From assembly GCA_026874595.1 (NCBI GenBank), contig CM049319.1, forward strand, positions 63,604,917 through 63,668,916: DNA of 64,000 bases. Reading direction: 5' to 3'. The translations under genes were made by a program, and so were the position numbers. The notes below the pieces were generated by a model. It was not told where the DNA came from, did no database searches, and saw only the letters and a list, made by a program, of their open reading frames with translations. Positions 12,595 to 24,626 of this stretch are shown piece after piece. Origin of the DNA: Sipunculus nudus (taxonomy: Eukaryota > Annelida > Sipuncula > Golfingiida > Sipunculidae). The number at the start of each line of letters is the position of its first letter. Position 1 is the first letter of the stretch.

Positions 12595-14955
12595 TAAGGC
12601 AAACTGTGATACATGTACCCGCTTGCTGAAACGGCGATCTGCGTGATGGCAACTTTGCAGCGGCTTATGGAACCCATACCCATTACACAATCGTTGCGAT
12701 AGTGTCTACAATGCACTTGCATTTGGTCCATGCTGTTCCATGGACCGTAATGCTCGAAGGGCAGAAATATATCACAGGATCACTACCTGAATACATGATT
12801 TCAGCGCGAGTGTTACCAAGCGGGTCGAACTGCCTACTGCCGATGGGACCACTGTTAGCGTTCTCTTTGCACTGGGACATTCACATGAGGCGTGACGGCC
12901 TGATATAAAATGCCAGGGAATCGTAAGGAGCCTTGTGACGCCCCAATATAAAAATATCAGGGATTCACCATATATGGACTTAACAGGGCTGTAGTGATAA
13001 GAGCTGGTACTGAGTTACGTCTATCGGTACATGGAATCACGTTTTATATTAAGTATTTAAGTAGTAAACGTAAATACTAAAACCCAGGCAGGGCTAACCC
13101 ATCGATAATATCGATCTATATGGATCGATGATATACCACGACACCCACAATTATGACAGAGTCGGCTAAAGACCTATATGTAGCCCCGTTTCCTGCATCA
13201 AAATGTCAATTAAACCTTCGAAAGGTGAAAGGTTGCGTAAAATAGAGTAAAATTGCTATATCCTTAAGTTCAAAAGTCTTTTCTAAGCAATATAAATTTC
13301 AATTAAAACTTCGGATTGATTAAGTTAAGAGATATTTTGTACGATAATTACTGTTGCCATCAACCTTAGAAGTCATTTCTAAGCAATATATCTTTAAGTA
13401 ATGAGTTTTAGGATACCCAGGAATTAAAGCTCATTAACTCTTAGGCAGTCTCTCAGCATTTGTTTGTCACGCCGTTGGGTTTTTACGCCGTTGGGTTACA
13501 CATAAAGTAATCAGCACTTTGCCGACCTCCTTGAAAACTGCTTTTGGAAGAGATAAAAAACGGTGAATTGATTCGAGAGTAAATTCAGCTTTCCATTTGT
13601 AGCATCCACTAAATTAAACTTGACAGTCACAAGGCCAAATGGTTATTTAATTTTCCTCAGTTGAGCAGCTTCATAACTTCTGACATCAGGAGCGTAGGAG
13701 CAAAGTGTCAAATTAATCTTTAAAATAAGATTCCAAGAACGCTGACATCAACATATTAACCTAAAATAACCTTAAACTTTACTACTTAAAATTTCTATAT
13801 AAATTAGAACCTGAAATTGCCGTAATTGAAATCACTAAAACCCCATTAACCTAAACTTACTGAATTCTGCCCTGAGAGCCTCGGCTTTTTTAAAGCACTC
13901 CTTGTCAGGGGATCTGCCCTATTATACCTGACTCAGTGAGTCATCTCGGGGAACAGACGTCAATCTAATTCTGTCTCAAATGCCAAAGTCGTGTGGTCCG
14001 TGACCTCAAATCTTGGAAGGTTATCGCTCTCCCCCACGGCCGCTTTTTCACCAAGTTTAGGGCAGATTCTCATTTTTTTGGTTATTTTTACGAACCCTCC
14101 TTCTAAATAGTTGTAAAATGAAAAGAAATGAAATTCTGGAAATATGTTTCTTTCAATAAGTATTTTGAAAACTTGTCCACGGCATGAATAACTGTACAGC
14201 CATTTAGCACCCACAGATAACAGCAACTATAGTTTATACTAAAGGCTGTTTCCTTGCACCTTTTCTTCAAAAATTGTATATTTTACCTGTAGGCATTGTG
14301 AATAGCAGGATACATGCCGGCAGGTCTTAAGTAATATATATTTGTTCCTGATATAATTAGAGAATTGGCGATTTAAGCTCTGATTTGATGCTTATATTGG
14401 TAGCTTGTGTCAGAGGTGGCATTTACGTAAGTTCGTGTTCATGACTTTAATGCATGGTAAACTAGAAATCTGCATTCTAAGGAATGCTGGCCTTATTTTT
14501 TGTATAACTATAAGAGCACATATTTCAGCCAAGGAGAAGAAAAAAATATGTTGTATAAATCCCAATCACTCTTTTGGTTATCTACCCCGAAATAGACCTT
14601 CCTTTTAGTTAAAGCTCATCCCTTTTTCAGTTTGAGCAGAATGTAGCTGTTATGTTGCAGTTTTTACGAGTGGCATACAAACGCCCGCTATAGGGTAAGT
14701 AATTCCGTCAAGATTTGAGTTTTCAGTACTCAGTACTTCATTTGCATCTGACCATTGTGGTTTACGTGCCCTCTAAAGAATAATGTTTGGGATAAATAAT
14801 ATAGTACGTTTAAATAATAAATAGATGGTCCTAATCATAAAATATATGGATAGATAAACATTCCACTAATGATGTAAGCAAGACTTGTAAAAGAATATTT
14901 TGTGCAGTTAACCTAATTCGATCTTATTCTAGACTATGTTTATCTGCCAATTCGT
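12595..14955 (+). repeat. Copy B of the ~2.1-2.4 kb direct duplication
   Basis: Counterpart of 6972-9065, same orientation. Compared with copy A it carries an extra segment near 13856-13925 bounded by two CTGCCCT words, and a short local duplication of CGCCGTTGGGTT near 13470-13495. Both copies keep a cluster of ATCGAT palindromes (13103-13135) and the TGACTCA/TGAGTCA pair at 13929-13941. No conserved coding frame is evident. Confidence 0.85.
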
Positions 14956-15017
14956 ATATAGTTAGGAGCTATGTGGCAGCCTATAGTAACCACGCGCCTC
15001 CTCTTATTCACATTTGT

Positions 15018-15205
15018 ATTGACCAGGTCCGGTGACTACCCCAACTGCGGATCTTGGGCTTGCAAGCATCCCAAGAACACCTAAGAACTCCCCAAAGGCG
15101 CAGCCATTTGTGAATGAAACACAGTTGTGTGGCACCGCCCTTTCCTTAAGGCTGCAGAGCGCTCGCCCCGGGTTGGGGCCAACGGTAAAAAATCCCACCG
15201 TTTCG
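15018..15205 (-). mobile_element. SINE fragment, minus strand
   Basis: Read on the minus strand the segment contains GAGCGCTCTGCAGCCTTAA, GTGTTTCATTCACAAA, TGCGCCTTTGGGG and GTAGTCACCGG, which align with the SINE body at 3360-3510. Head and tail are missing. Confidence 0.7.
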
Positions 15206-15923
15206 CATGTTTTTTTTAATTAAAGAAAAGATCTAGGTATTTGAATTATATACTAGAAACCTGAAATCGAAGTGGGTGGTAAAAGCAACAGACATGGGAT
15301 TTATAAACCTTGAGCGTTGAACCGCAGTGTATCATTGAATGGTTTACCCAATGCATATTAATTGCCCAGAAACGTATGAAATCAAAAAAGCTCGAAATAA
15401 TACAAAAATAACCGTTTGGCTTTCTGTTGGCTCTACAATCATTTACTTGGCTATATCAGATTCTATTCATATTTAATTATTTAAATATTTAGATAGAGCT
15501 AGCCGTTGGAGGTCTGCTTTTGTCCCACCTGTTTCCGCAAATGTCACCCAGGTGTCTGAGAACCTTAGAAATCCATCAACACACGTTTTAATCCAGATGT
15601 ATTTCTCCCCCTTGTGGAATTATTCCGCCATTACGGCCGATCGACCGCACGGCGGGAACAACGTTCAGTCACTACTGGAGTATGCCGATCCATTTGATTC
15701 CATAAAATCTAGAGCTACGGGAGACCAACATTCCATTAGTAAAACATGAATCTCAAGTTCCTGCCAGAACACTTGATATCAGAGGATTTTGGAAGCAGAA
15801 CTATATATATTGCAGATTGAGTTTTGAGAAAACTGGATGTTGAATTTTCAAGATCATTGACTGTCATTATCAAAGAATGTGTCGTGGTTATTAAAATGGA
15901 AAAAAATGGAAATTTCCATTCAA
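15206..15923. other. Gene-free stretch
   Basis: No family-level similarity recognised; reading frames are short and overlap on both strands. Confidence 0.4.
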
Positions 15924-15958
15924 TAGAATGCAAGCCCCCACCATGTCTGTGGGGTCCT

Positions 15959-16018
<60 letters not shown>

Positions 16019-16085
16019 GATACTCCCAAAACCCTGTTTGGATTCACTTATTCGGCCCATATTCCCAGGTTCATTATTCATTTCT
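15924..16085 (+). repeat. Dispersed repeat family G, copy 1, split by (TA)n
   Basis: It begins GAATGCAAGCCCCCACCATG and continues after a 55-base (TA)n tract (15962-16016) with ATTCACTTATTCGGCCCATA and TTCCCAGGTTCAT. The same order of words occurs at 26922, 39465 and, inverted, at 58740-58907. The (TA)n tract occupies the position where other copies have about 25 bases of unique sequence. Confidence 0.6.
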
Positions 16086-16246
16086 CTCGATATTACAAAA
16101 CAAAATGATACACTTAGTGAATTATATAATGAAAGACAGGAAGAATGCTTTCCAGGCAATTTTACACCTGTAAACGAAGATAACGAAGGTTATATCAAGC
16201 GGAGAGAAATTAATTAACCTGAATATATTCAGAGTCTATATTATAA

Positions 16247-17067
16247 TGCTGCATTCGTTACCTTTGGTAATTAATTATATATTAATATGGTGACGGTGAA
16301 GTAAACCTATTTATCCAGATCCCAGTCTTTGCCCTGATTTGATTGGCTGGTACACATGTGACATCATAGACTGAATTTTATCAACAACTCAGATCTAGTA
16401 ATGCATGTTGTTGTTATTCACTGCTGAAAATTTAGGACTGACAGTGGCAGAAATACTGTGCTTTCACTGAGATCTAGAATTTTTCGTCACAGGTGATTTC
16501 CCTGTGTGTGACGTCACTGCCGAGTTGAGGGTGCTCATAGTCTTAGTCATAGATGTGCCAATAGTTTTTTAACATATCGCACAACCTCATGTTTTAGTGG
16601 AAAAATATGCAGGAATTGGGCTTATTTAATGTAAAATCTATATTAATTTTTTGCATAAGCAATTATTTTTTATGATTATATAATGAGATTTGGAATACAC
16701 GTTGACAAGTAGAAAGTAGCGCTGGACACGTGTTTCCCCGTGGTATTTACCACCAGCGAACTGGGGCTTGTTGAATTAACCCCACTTGTCCCATTTGGCA
16801 ACCCTAACCTTTATCCAATGAGGTCATCAATGGAGCAAACGAGGAAACTAGGATTTAACAAAAGTGAAAATAACAGTTTCTGTATCAAATAAAATCAAAC
16901 GAGTATGAAATGAAACATATTATACATCAGTTCCTGTTTGGTTACTATGACAACCTAAACATGCGGATATATATTTGGATTTTTATTCTGTTAATCGGGT
17001 ACCCAAGTCGTCTGCTCAACTTGATATCTGGTAATCACCATAAATGCCCAAGGTAACGAAAGCAGAA
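16247..17067 (-). mobile_element. MITE of the TGCTGCATTCG family, longer copy
   Basis: The left end TGCTGCATTCGTTACCT and the right end GGTAACGAAAGCAGAA are inverted relative to each other. The right-end region (TGGTAATCACCATAAATGCC) matches, inverted, the left end of the 398-bp copy at 31625, and the interior words near 16735-16800 (GGTATTTACCACCAGCGAAC) are inverted near 31910-31940. It is about 820 bases, non-coding, and more diverged than the second copy. Target-site duplication is unclear. Confidence 0.6.
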
Positions 17068-17639
17068 TATAATAAAATGTCACTTAATACCATCCGATTT
17101 TGGTGTAGTTAAGTCAAACCAAACCAAAAAAAAATATTTATCCACTTGTTTTCTAATCAAGCTACGGTTGCTGGATAAAGTTTACAATGTTATTCAAAGA
17201 TAAATTACAGTAGGTGGGACTTCTGGTCAAATGAGAGCTCACCTACGAGATATGTATTTAAAGTAGAACGTCGAATTACCTAATCTCAACCCCCCCCCCC
17301 CCCGAAAATCCGTAATATGTCTCTTACTGAGCAATTAAAAATGTGTCAGATTTCATAACTTATTTAAAACAGACTTTTTTTTTAAATCGCCACTTTCTTC
17401 TTTTTTCTCATTCCTTTTTTTAACAAAATAAATTGTGCAGACTGACAGACTGTCTTCAGTTTTCATTAAAATATGGATATTTTATGAACATCCTGGTGCC
17501 CGTTTAATCAATACTAACATTCCCTCGAAATTCAAAACCGCTCATTTTTTTATATTCGTAACCAAAACCGGCTTGATAATTGATTTTTAACAATTCTGCC
17601 GATAACTAAAATAGCGACATCTATCAAACCCGTGATCTA
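17068..17639. other. Gene-free stretch
   Basis: A poly-C run lies at about 17289-17302; otherwise AT-rich with no recognised feature. Confidence 0.4.
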
Positions 17640-18040
17640 GCCATACAGTAAAATACATTCAGTATATCCTTTATTGTTTAGTAGCTGATTAACCCAGTAT
17701 ACCGGGCTTTATACCGGTGTTAGGGAGATGTATTAACTGGGGCGAGGAATGTTGGCTCATGTTTTTATCTAAAAATTAAACGAAAATGTAGATTTTAAGT
17801 GGGATACTGTCTCAATAAGATATGTATAAATATTTTAACAGTTATTTTATGGCGCTATGCGTGTGGCAAGAAAATACACCGGTATGTTCACCTTGAAGAC
17901 CTGGTCAGTGCATAATGATGTTTACCTTTGCGAGTCGGAATGGGACGCGCGGGCATTCAGGTTTACCAAGATCCTTGACTGGTTACTTTCGTTGGACAAA
18001 TATACTCCCATTTCAGCCGCCGCAACCCTTTTTTATGTTG
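17640..18040 (+). repeat. Fragment related to the hAT-like MITE at 49091-50473
   Basis: About 350 bases align with the reverse complement of 49960-50320: TATACCGGGCTTT, GGGATACT, AATAAGATATGTA, GTTATTTT, GGCGCT, TATGTTCACCTTGAAG and TTGACTGGTT occur in the same order. The terminal TAGGGCTG ends are absent here. A small stretch at 18008-18032 (TTTCAGCCGCCGCAACCC) also matches the body of the GGATCC MITE family. Confidence 0.6.
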
Positions 18041-19208
18041 TATAAAATATTGAAAGGGTTATAAAATATACATTCAGTATATACAGTTTACAACATCCAA
18101 AAAAAAAATAAATAAATACGATATGAACGCATTTATTCATGTATCGGGATAAACAATAACTTCACGGGATTTATAAAACGTGATATATAAATTAACGGGA
18201 TAAATATTAATAACTGAAAACAATCTCTGTGTGCCTTGTTTTAATCACCAATCACGATGGGTTTGCTGTATAATATGTATCTTAAAATCTAGGTATTATT
18301 TGTGATTACTGAAAATTTGCCACAAACGCAGGGAGAGAACGTAGCCTGTTGCTTAAGGCGTGGGACTCCGGAGCATAGGGATGTCAAATAAACGTCAGGG
18401 TCATATTACATACAAACGTAGTATTTCTGTCACCCAAAGATTTTATAACGAATTCCTGAGATGGTGAATAGCTTCATTTATTCTACTCGGAATCTCCAGT
18501 TAAGTGGAACAATAGCAGTTTCAGTATGCCGTAGCAGTTACGTAGATGAACGGGAAATATCGTGGGGAAGAACGTTCCACGAACGTCACGAGAAAGCGGT
18601 CTTCAATTTCATTAGATCATTCGCGACAATACGTTCTGTCTTACCGTGGATGAGCCATGAGACGCCGTAAAGAGATGTAGCGAGACCTGGGCTTAAGCAG
18701 AAAAGTTCAAACCATGTCATGATAACATGCAATAGCTTTAGGCATCCTTGCAGAGCATATTCTTATCATGGAACAGCTCATACCCACACCTATATATAAA
18801 TTACCTGTTCATAGTAAAAACTATTTAAATACCACATTCTTGTAACCCAAAAGGGCCAGAACTGCTTTCACCTCTTGTCGTTGTGGCCTCTTTCTTTTTT
18901 AACTGGAACAACATCAAACAAACTTTCTGGAACCTCTATTTTTTCACTGGCTGACATTTTATTCTGTGCGTGGCACGGTCTCGTTGATTAGGAGTCGGGC
19001 GTACCCTGCGGGGATCAGTGCCTGCCAATTACAAAGGAGAATGACGTTATGAGAGGCCTTGCCCTGTGTTAATGGGGTCTATAACAACAACCATGGTAGC
19101 TTAAAGAGCACGTCCATCACCGTGTTTAAAAGAGGGGTCCTTCAGAGTCTGCAGGCTTACTTTTGAAACGGTAATTATATTAAGGTCAGGGCCCGTATTG
19201 ACCTCTAA
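18041..19208. other. Gene-free stretch
   Basis: A weak tRNA-like A-box at about 18340-18360 has no B-box partner. A 69-codon frame at 18461 has no recognisable domain. Nothing else supported. Confidence 0.4.
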
Positions 19209-19487
19209 TGGGCTTGTCCCACCTAGGCGTTTTTGTAGGCGGCTGCTGCCAATTTTTAAAGTCGCCGAAAAACCGGCGACAGGGCCCCCGCTACGACAAT
19301 ATCTAAGACAAGCTACGACAACCTATCACCTAGCTATCTGATGTCAAGTAACGGCAAGCTGCCGACATCCGGCGACATAATCGACAATCACTGCTACCGA
19401 CCATAGAGGCGACATCCTGACGACCATGTGGCGACAGCCTTGTCGTTTGTAGTCGCCTAAAGAGTCGCCTAAGTAGGAGAGCTCCAT
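19209..19487. mobile_element. Short MITE with imperfect inverted ends (CCTAGGCG)
   Basis: The left end contains CCACCTAGGCG then TAGGCGGCT; the right end contains AGTCGCCTAAAG then GTCGCCTAAGTAGG, approximately the inverse. The interior is built from many CGAC/GTCG words (GGCGACA, CTACGACAA, GCCGACATCCGGCGACA). Non-coding; family not named. Confidence 0.45.
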
Positions 19488-19869
19488 TTTGCATTATTCT
19501 CCATTATCAACCTGCATCCCCCTTATAGTAATTCGGTATAAATCTTTTATAAACTATATGAAATATAGAAATATAAATGTTCTAGAAGACTACAAGTGTG
19601 CGTGAATATATGGATTCAAGGAATATTGAAATAATTTCCGGTTTAATGTTTCAGTTTGAAATTATTGGAGACTTCTGTCTCCTTGTCTATCCTTAACCCT
19701 GTATCTGTCTATAGCCGTGTGCATGATTGTCTGTTCTAACTGACTGTCCGTCTGTCCGTCTGTGTCCCTCTCTCTGGTATATGTATACCATCAGACTCCA
19801 GCCCAGTGCATTTCGGGATTAAAATCAGTTTTACCGAATTGTTAACCTAATTTCTCAGATTATCTTATA

Positions 19870-22235
19870 ATTCTGAATGAAGATGAAAAGGAATTATGTG
19901 AGGAAGAATTTAAAGAGGAAGATTGATTCAATGTCTCTCAATAAATCGCCAGGTCCTGACGGATTCCCAGTTGATTTCTACAAAACATTCTGCGGGAATT
20001 TAAAAGAATACTTTATAAATGCTGTTAATTATTCCATTGAGAGAGACTGTCTTCCATTAACTATGCGTCAAGGAGATATATGCCTCATTCCCAAGAAAGT
20101 AAAAGACCGACTATATTTGAAAAAAAACTGGCGCCATCTCTATCTTCTTAATACAGACTATAAAATAGTAGCAAAAACTTAGCTATCAAACTTAAATTAG
20201 TTTTACCATACTAAATACACTCTGATCAAACTGGATTCATGAAAAATAGGTATATTGGAGATATTATTGAAATTACAGGCATAATCTCTTATTTAAAAGA
20301 AATTAATAAAGGCGGTTATTTGCTATTAGTAGATTTTGAAAAAGCTTTTCAACATTTAGAATGGATTTATATTCAAGACACTCTTCTAATACTCAAGTTT
20401 TGAACTAAGGTTTTGGAAATGGGTTAATTTATTATATAGCGACATTCACAGTTGTGTATTAAACAGAGGTTGGGCAACAGAATTCTTTGCAGTTACTAGA
20501 GGTGGAGGTAGAGCCGCCCCCTCACCCCTTAACTCTTTATTTTGGCAGCAGAAATTTTAGCAACAGAAATAAGGAACAACCGTAACATAAGAGTAATAAC
20601 AATAAATCAGTAGGAACATAAAATCATACAATATGCCGACGATACAGTTCTAACCTTAACAGGGGGGCCTTTGTCAGTACAAGAAACCATAATAATATTC
20701 TCAGATTTTGAATAAATTTCGGGAATCAAAGTAAATATAGATAAAAAAAAATTTAATGCCAAAAACTGCTAATAGGGATAACCAAGATACTATAAAAATC
20801 TAGGTTTACATTGGTGTACCAAGCCTGTAAATATCTTAGGAATCTCCATTCACCAAGAATGGAATAAAAATGATAGAGATCAACTATAAAGATATCCTCA
20901 GTAAGATTAAAGTTATTATTAATTCTTGGAGTAACAGAATAATGTCTCTTTCAGGTAGAATAAATATTTTAAAACTTATATAATATCTCAATTAACCTAT
21001 TTATTCGTTGTCCTACGAAGTCCTCCGAACAATTATATTAAAGAGATTGACAATTAATATTTAAATTTACCTGGAACAACCGGCCAGATAACGTTAAAAG
21101 ATCTACAATCATTGCATCAAGAAATAAAGGAGGGCTCAATATGATCCATCTTCCATCTAAGATACAATCTTTAAAAAATACGGGTTAAACGGTTCTTCGG
21201 TCGCCCTTTAGAAGATGGATGTAGACAGATTATTAACGTAAAATTTAAAAACCTTGGTTCAATTATTTTCAAATGTTATTTGAAAGAACATAACATACAT
21301 AGCTTTATAGTGACTCATGCGATCCATTCTGCATATGTACTTCACCATTGGTGCAAATATAATTTTAATAAGACAGTTAAACCAGATGAAATTCAATTAC
21401 AAACATTATGGTATAACTTTCATATGAAGGTTCAAGATAAAGCGAATTTTTATAAGAAATTACATACTGCAGGTATCAACACTTTTTCTGACATAATATA
21501 AAAATCGGGTTACTATTAAGAATTTTTGACATATAAAGAATTCATTAACAAATACAAAATGAGTACAAACTTTATAAAATATGCAGGTTTGTTACGCAAT
21601 TCCAACTTGTTGGAAAAGAGAGATAAAAAATAACCCTAGTCTAGAAGCACAAGAATATACGTTGGAAAAAATAATAAGAAAAACATGGCACGGTATGTAT
21701 ACTTAAATATAATTGATTCTATCTTTGTGAAACTAGAAAAGCAAACAGAGAAATGGATTGGTGAACTAAGTTTACAAAATAAAGAAAATATCTTTAAGGC
21801 ATTCAATAATATTGTCATGATTACTATTTCAGAGAAACTAAGAAATTTTCAATTTAAATTATTGCATAGGATTTTACCACTGAATCCACTCCTTTATAAC
21901 CTGAAAATAAGCGAAACTTATCTTTGTTCTTTTTGTAAAAAGGAAAAAGAAACTTACTTACATATATTTTAAGAGTTGGTCAAAAGACCTGAAACAACTT
22001 TTAAACTGAATACTCTGTTACTGTAACTTAAACATTATATATATACATGTAAATGCAGAGGGAAATTACCAGTATTCTCTGTGTGTAAAACATGTCACAC
22101 AAATTTATAAAATTGAGTAACATATTACGAGAACGAAAGGCAAAATGGTGACACATATTCAAGAGTGGAAAAACTCTCAAACCATACACATAGGAAACGA
22201 ATAATACAGTTTAAAGAAAACAAAATATTTATCCC
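19870..22235 (+). pseudogene. 5'-truncated non-LTR retrotransposon (Tx1/L1-like LINE) ORF2 remnant
   Basis: The reading frame, broken by frameshifts and stops, shows the ordered reverse-transcriptase blocks of L1/Tx1-type elements. These are SLNKSPGPDGFPVDFYK at about 19933, RQGDICLIPKK at about 20068, NTDYKIVAKT at 20150, DQTGFMKNRYIG at about 20223, LLLVDFEKAF at about 20320, and the catalytic YADD at 20632-20643. Downstream come the C-terminal region with LRNFQFKLLHRILP at about 21838 and a Cys-containing zinc-binding-type stretch (YLCSFCKKEKETYLHIF) at 21920-21970. The endonuclease and ORF1 are missing, as expected for 5' truncation. At least four disruptions are seen (near 19920, 20175, 20400 and 21500), so it is inactive. 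An intact relative makes DNA from its own RNA at the target site and could mobilise SINEs. The Tx1 versus L1 assignment is from memory of motif style. Confidence 0.87.
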
Positions 22236-23919
22236 ATATTTCAAATCACAAGAACATTTAACTTCTGTAATGTACCTTGTCCTTTGTATTTGTATGCGTG
22301 TATTGTTCACTGTCATCACACTTTCACGATGTACAATGTTCTATGTTATATGTATCTTGATGTAGTTAAAAAACAACTAATTACTCTAATTGCATGATAA
22401 CTTTTGGTTTACTATATTTATTCAACATAGATTGTATAATTAGTTATTATAATTAATCAATGCACTCTTCATGGCTCAGGTGGTGGCGTTCGGTAGTGTC
22501 TTTAGGTGGAGGAAATCGAAGAACCCGGAGAAAACCACAGACTCCATACTTTCAATTAAGATACATAAAGCAGAAAAAAAGTGCCTTTACGTGTGTGTGT
22601 GGGGGGGGGGGGGGGGGATGGCGTATTTAAAAGGGGGTTTTAGTTGTTGACGCACACTTCTGTTACGGTGTCTAGTTAAAAATTGTTCTCCTTAGCTGAA
22701 ACCGCTGTCGATGGTCTTATCCTATTTACGCTTTACTGCAGAACAAAACCCAGAAGCCTATATGGAAAATTGGATGGAATGCCGCTCAGGAGATTGCGAT
22801 CAGCAACGAGAATGAACAGACTAGACTAGAAAGCTACATTCGAATAAAAGCTATTTTGTAAAATAAAAATTTAATCTTATAAAGGAAATCTTTAACACTT
22901 ATTCTTGGTTTTATTTTCAAATGTGAATGAAAGATTAACCTTTTAAAGTGGCATATTACGATATCTGACGTCTATTCACATAAGATCAGCTCTGATACCT
23001 TTTTTAAAAATAGGTCAGATATCGGCCCACAGAACACATATTGTTTGTTTTGTTTATATCCACGCGTCTATTTACCTGTGGGAGGCCGCAAAAATATATA
23101 AAAAGCTCATACATCCGTCAGAGAGGCGTTAAATGAACTTGAAATAACAAGAAATTCCTATATTTCTATGATACGTTGGCCAGAAATCACAAAGATTATA
23201 CATAAAAGGTAGGTGGAGAGCTTGCTTTAAAGCTTTCGAGCAGTACCCCCCCTTCCCCCCCCCCCCCCCACACACATAAAGATATTATAAACTATGTTTA
23301 AGTGGCAGAATTTTCTCGCAATCACTATGTTAAAAATTGCATCTTATTTCCCTTGAAGTGAGAGGGCATGAGGTAACCCACTCCTAAAAAAGTGAGGTAC
23401 ACACGTTCCCCTGTCCTGTCCGTGAAACCATGGCTGGGACAGCCAGACAGGTGAGGTCTTTGACTGATTGATCGCTCAGCTCGGTAAAATTACGACGATT
23501 TCCCCGGCACGCCACCAGGATCATTGGAACAAGATATTCCAGACGCCAGGAGTCGACAGGAACAAAGTTAAATAACCTTTAATAAGGCGCTTTGTGTCTC
23601 ACGTGACCCGGTGGGATTCAAATACGCTCTATCTGAAAGAGGACCTCGGGCGAATGGAGAAAGAAATGGCAACAATATTACACTTGCGGTCCTCGACCAT
23701 TGATGGATTCTACAATTTGTCGTGTATTTCTCTTATCTAATGAAGCAAACTCAGTTTTTTCTATCACTTAATATCACAGCAAAACTCACATGACTTACGG
23801 TTTAAGAATTATTTCCGACGTGCCTCCTGCGACAGCTGCTACTTAGTCTGAAAGCAAAATGGCAGAACCCCCCCCCCCCCCCACGAGAGGTTTTAATATT
23901 TTGCAAGGTAAGAGTTTGG
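22236..23919. other. LINE 3' tail and gene-free sequence
   Basis: 22236-22380 may be the 3' UTR of the LINE. Around 22495-22540 the words GGTGGAGGAAATCGAAG and ACCCGGAGAAAACC resemble a short repeat seen across invertebrate genomes. Poly-G (22601-22617) and poly-C (23259-23269, 23870-23881) runs are present. No gene seen. Confidence 0.4.
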
Positions 23920-24070
23920 TAAAGGCACGGAAGTACTACAGAGAAGTACTCCAAAAGGAGGGAATCCTTGCGGAAAGAGTTCGGTGGTCATGTGACCCGT
24001 ACCTCCAAGGAGAAGCCGGAGAAACGCACTGGCACTGCTCTCATCCGAAAATTAGATTCATCCTCCGTAC
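23920..24070 (+). repeat. Diverged copy of dispersed repeat family S
   Basis: The words TTGCGGAAAGAGTTCGGTGG and GAGAAGCCGGAGAAACGC align with TGCGGAGAGAGTTTCGTGGG and GAAGCCGGAGGAACGC in the copy at 38686-38830. It is the most diverged of three copies. Confidence 0.4.
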
Positions 24071-24141
24071 ATTGTATATAGACTTACAGGACATGCTTAT
24101 ACACATGTATAAACATTTTTATGTTAATTATATGCTAAAAC

Positions 24142-24298
24142 AAGGGCGTGCGCAGGATTTTAGCTAAGGGGGGGGGGGCAAGACCGCAATGAATGGGCCA
24201 ATACAGTGGACAATCTATATACGTGCCCCCCCCCCCCCCCATAGGATTCTGGGTCGGCCACAAATGGCATAATATATATTTAGAAATTGTATGTGTGT

Positions 24299-24334
<36 letters not shown>

Positions 24335-24392
24335 GGGATTGGAAGCCAGCCCCCCCCCCCCACACACTTGAAAAGTTAATTGCGCCCCTGCT
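24142..24392. mobile_element. G-rich MITE copy containing a (TA)n tract
   Basis: The left end CAAGGGCGTGCGCAGGATTT is followed by a poly-G run. The right end reads AATTGCGCCCCTGC, roughly inverse. Poly-C runs at about 24227-24240 and 24350-24360 and a (TA)n tract at 24302-24332 lie inside. It belongs loosely with the element at 12195. Confidence 0.45.
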
Positions 24393-24568
24393 ACTATGTA
24401 TCAATTTGCCTATAAACATTAAGCAGGGCCTCCCAGAGAAAATTTTAGAGGGGTACAAAAGGTTTTCGGTCCCCTCTTCTTTCTTCAATAACTTACTGAA
24501 GCGGTATACTAAAGATTGGACTGTAACAGAGAGATGCATAGTTTTTCTCCATATAACGCTACTTATAT

Positions 24569-24572
<4 letters not shown>

Positions 24573-24625
<53 letters not shown>
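24573..24625. repeat. (TA)n microsatellite
   Basis: About 53 bases of uninterrupted AT dinucleotide. It generates spurious Tyr-Ile reading frames on both strands. Confidence 0.95.

Positions 24626-24626
<1 letters not shown>

Noticed and set aside
6972-14955. Copies A and B as the two LTRs of one giant element
   Set aside because: Gag already has its own TG...CA block and primer site next to it, and A and B show no TATA-poly(A) layout or TG/CA ends.
15920-16173. Tyr-Ile repeat reading frames (also near 24193-24804, 43606-43978, 46903-47231)
   Set aside because: They are translations of (TA)n and (CA)n microsatellites, present on both strands and in several frames.
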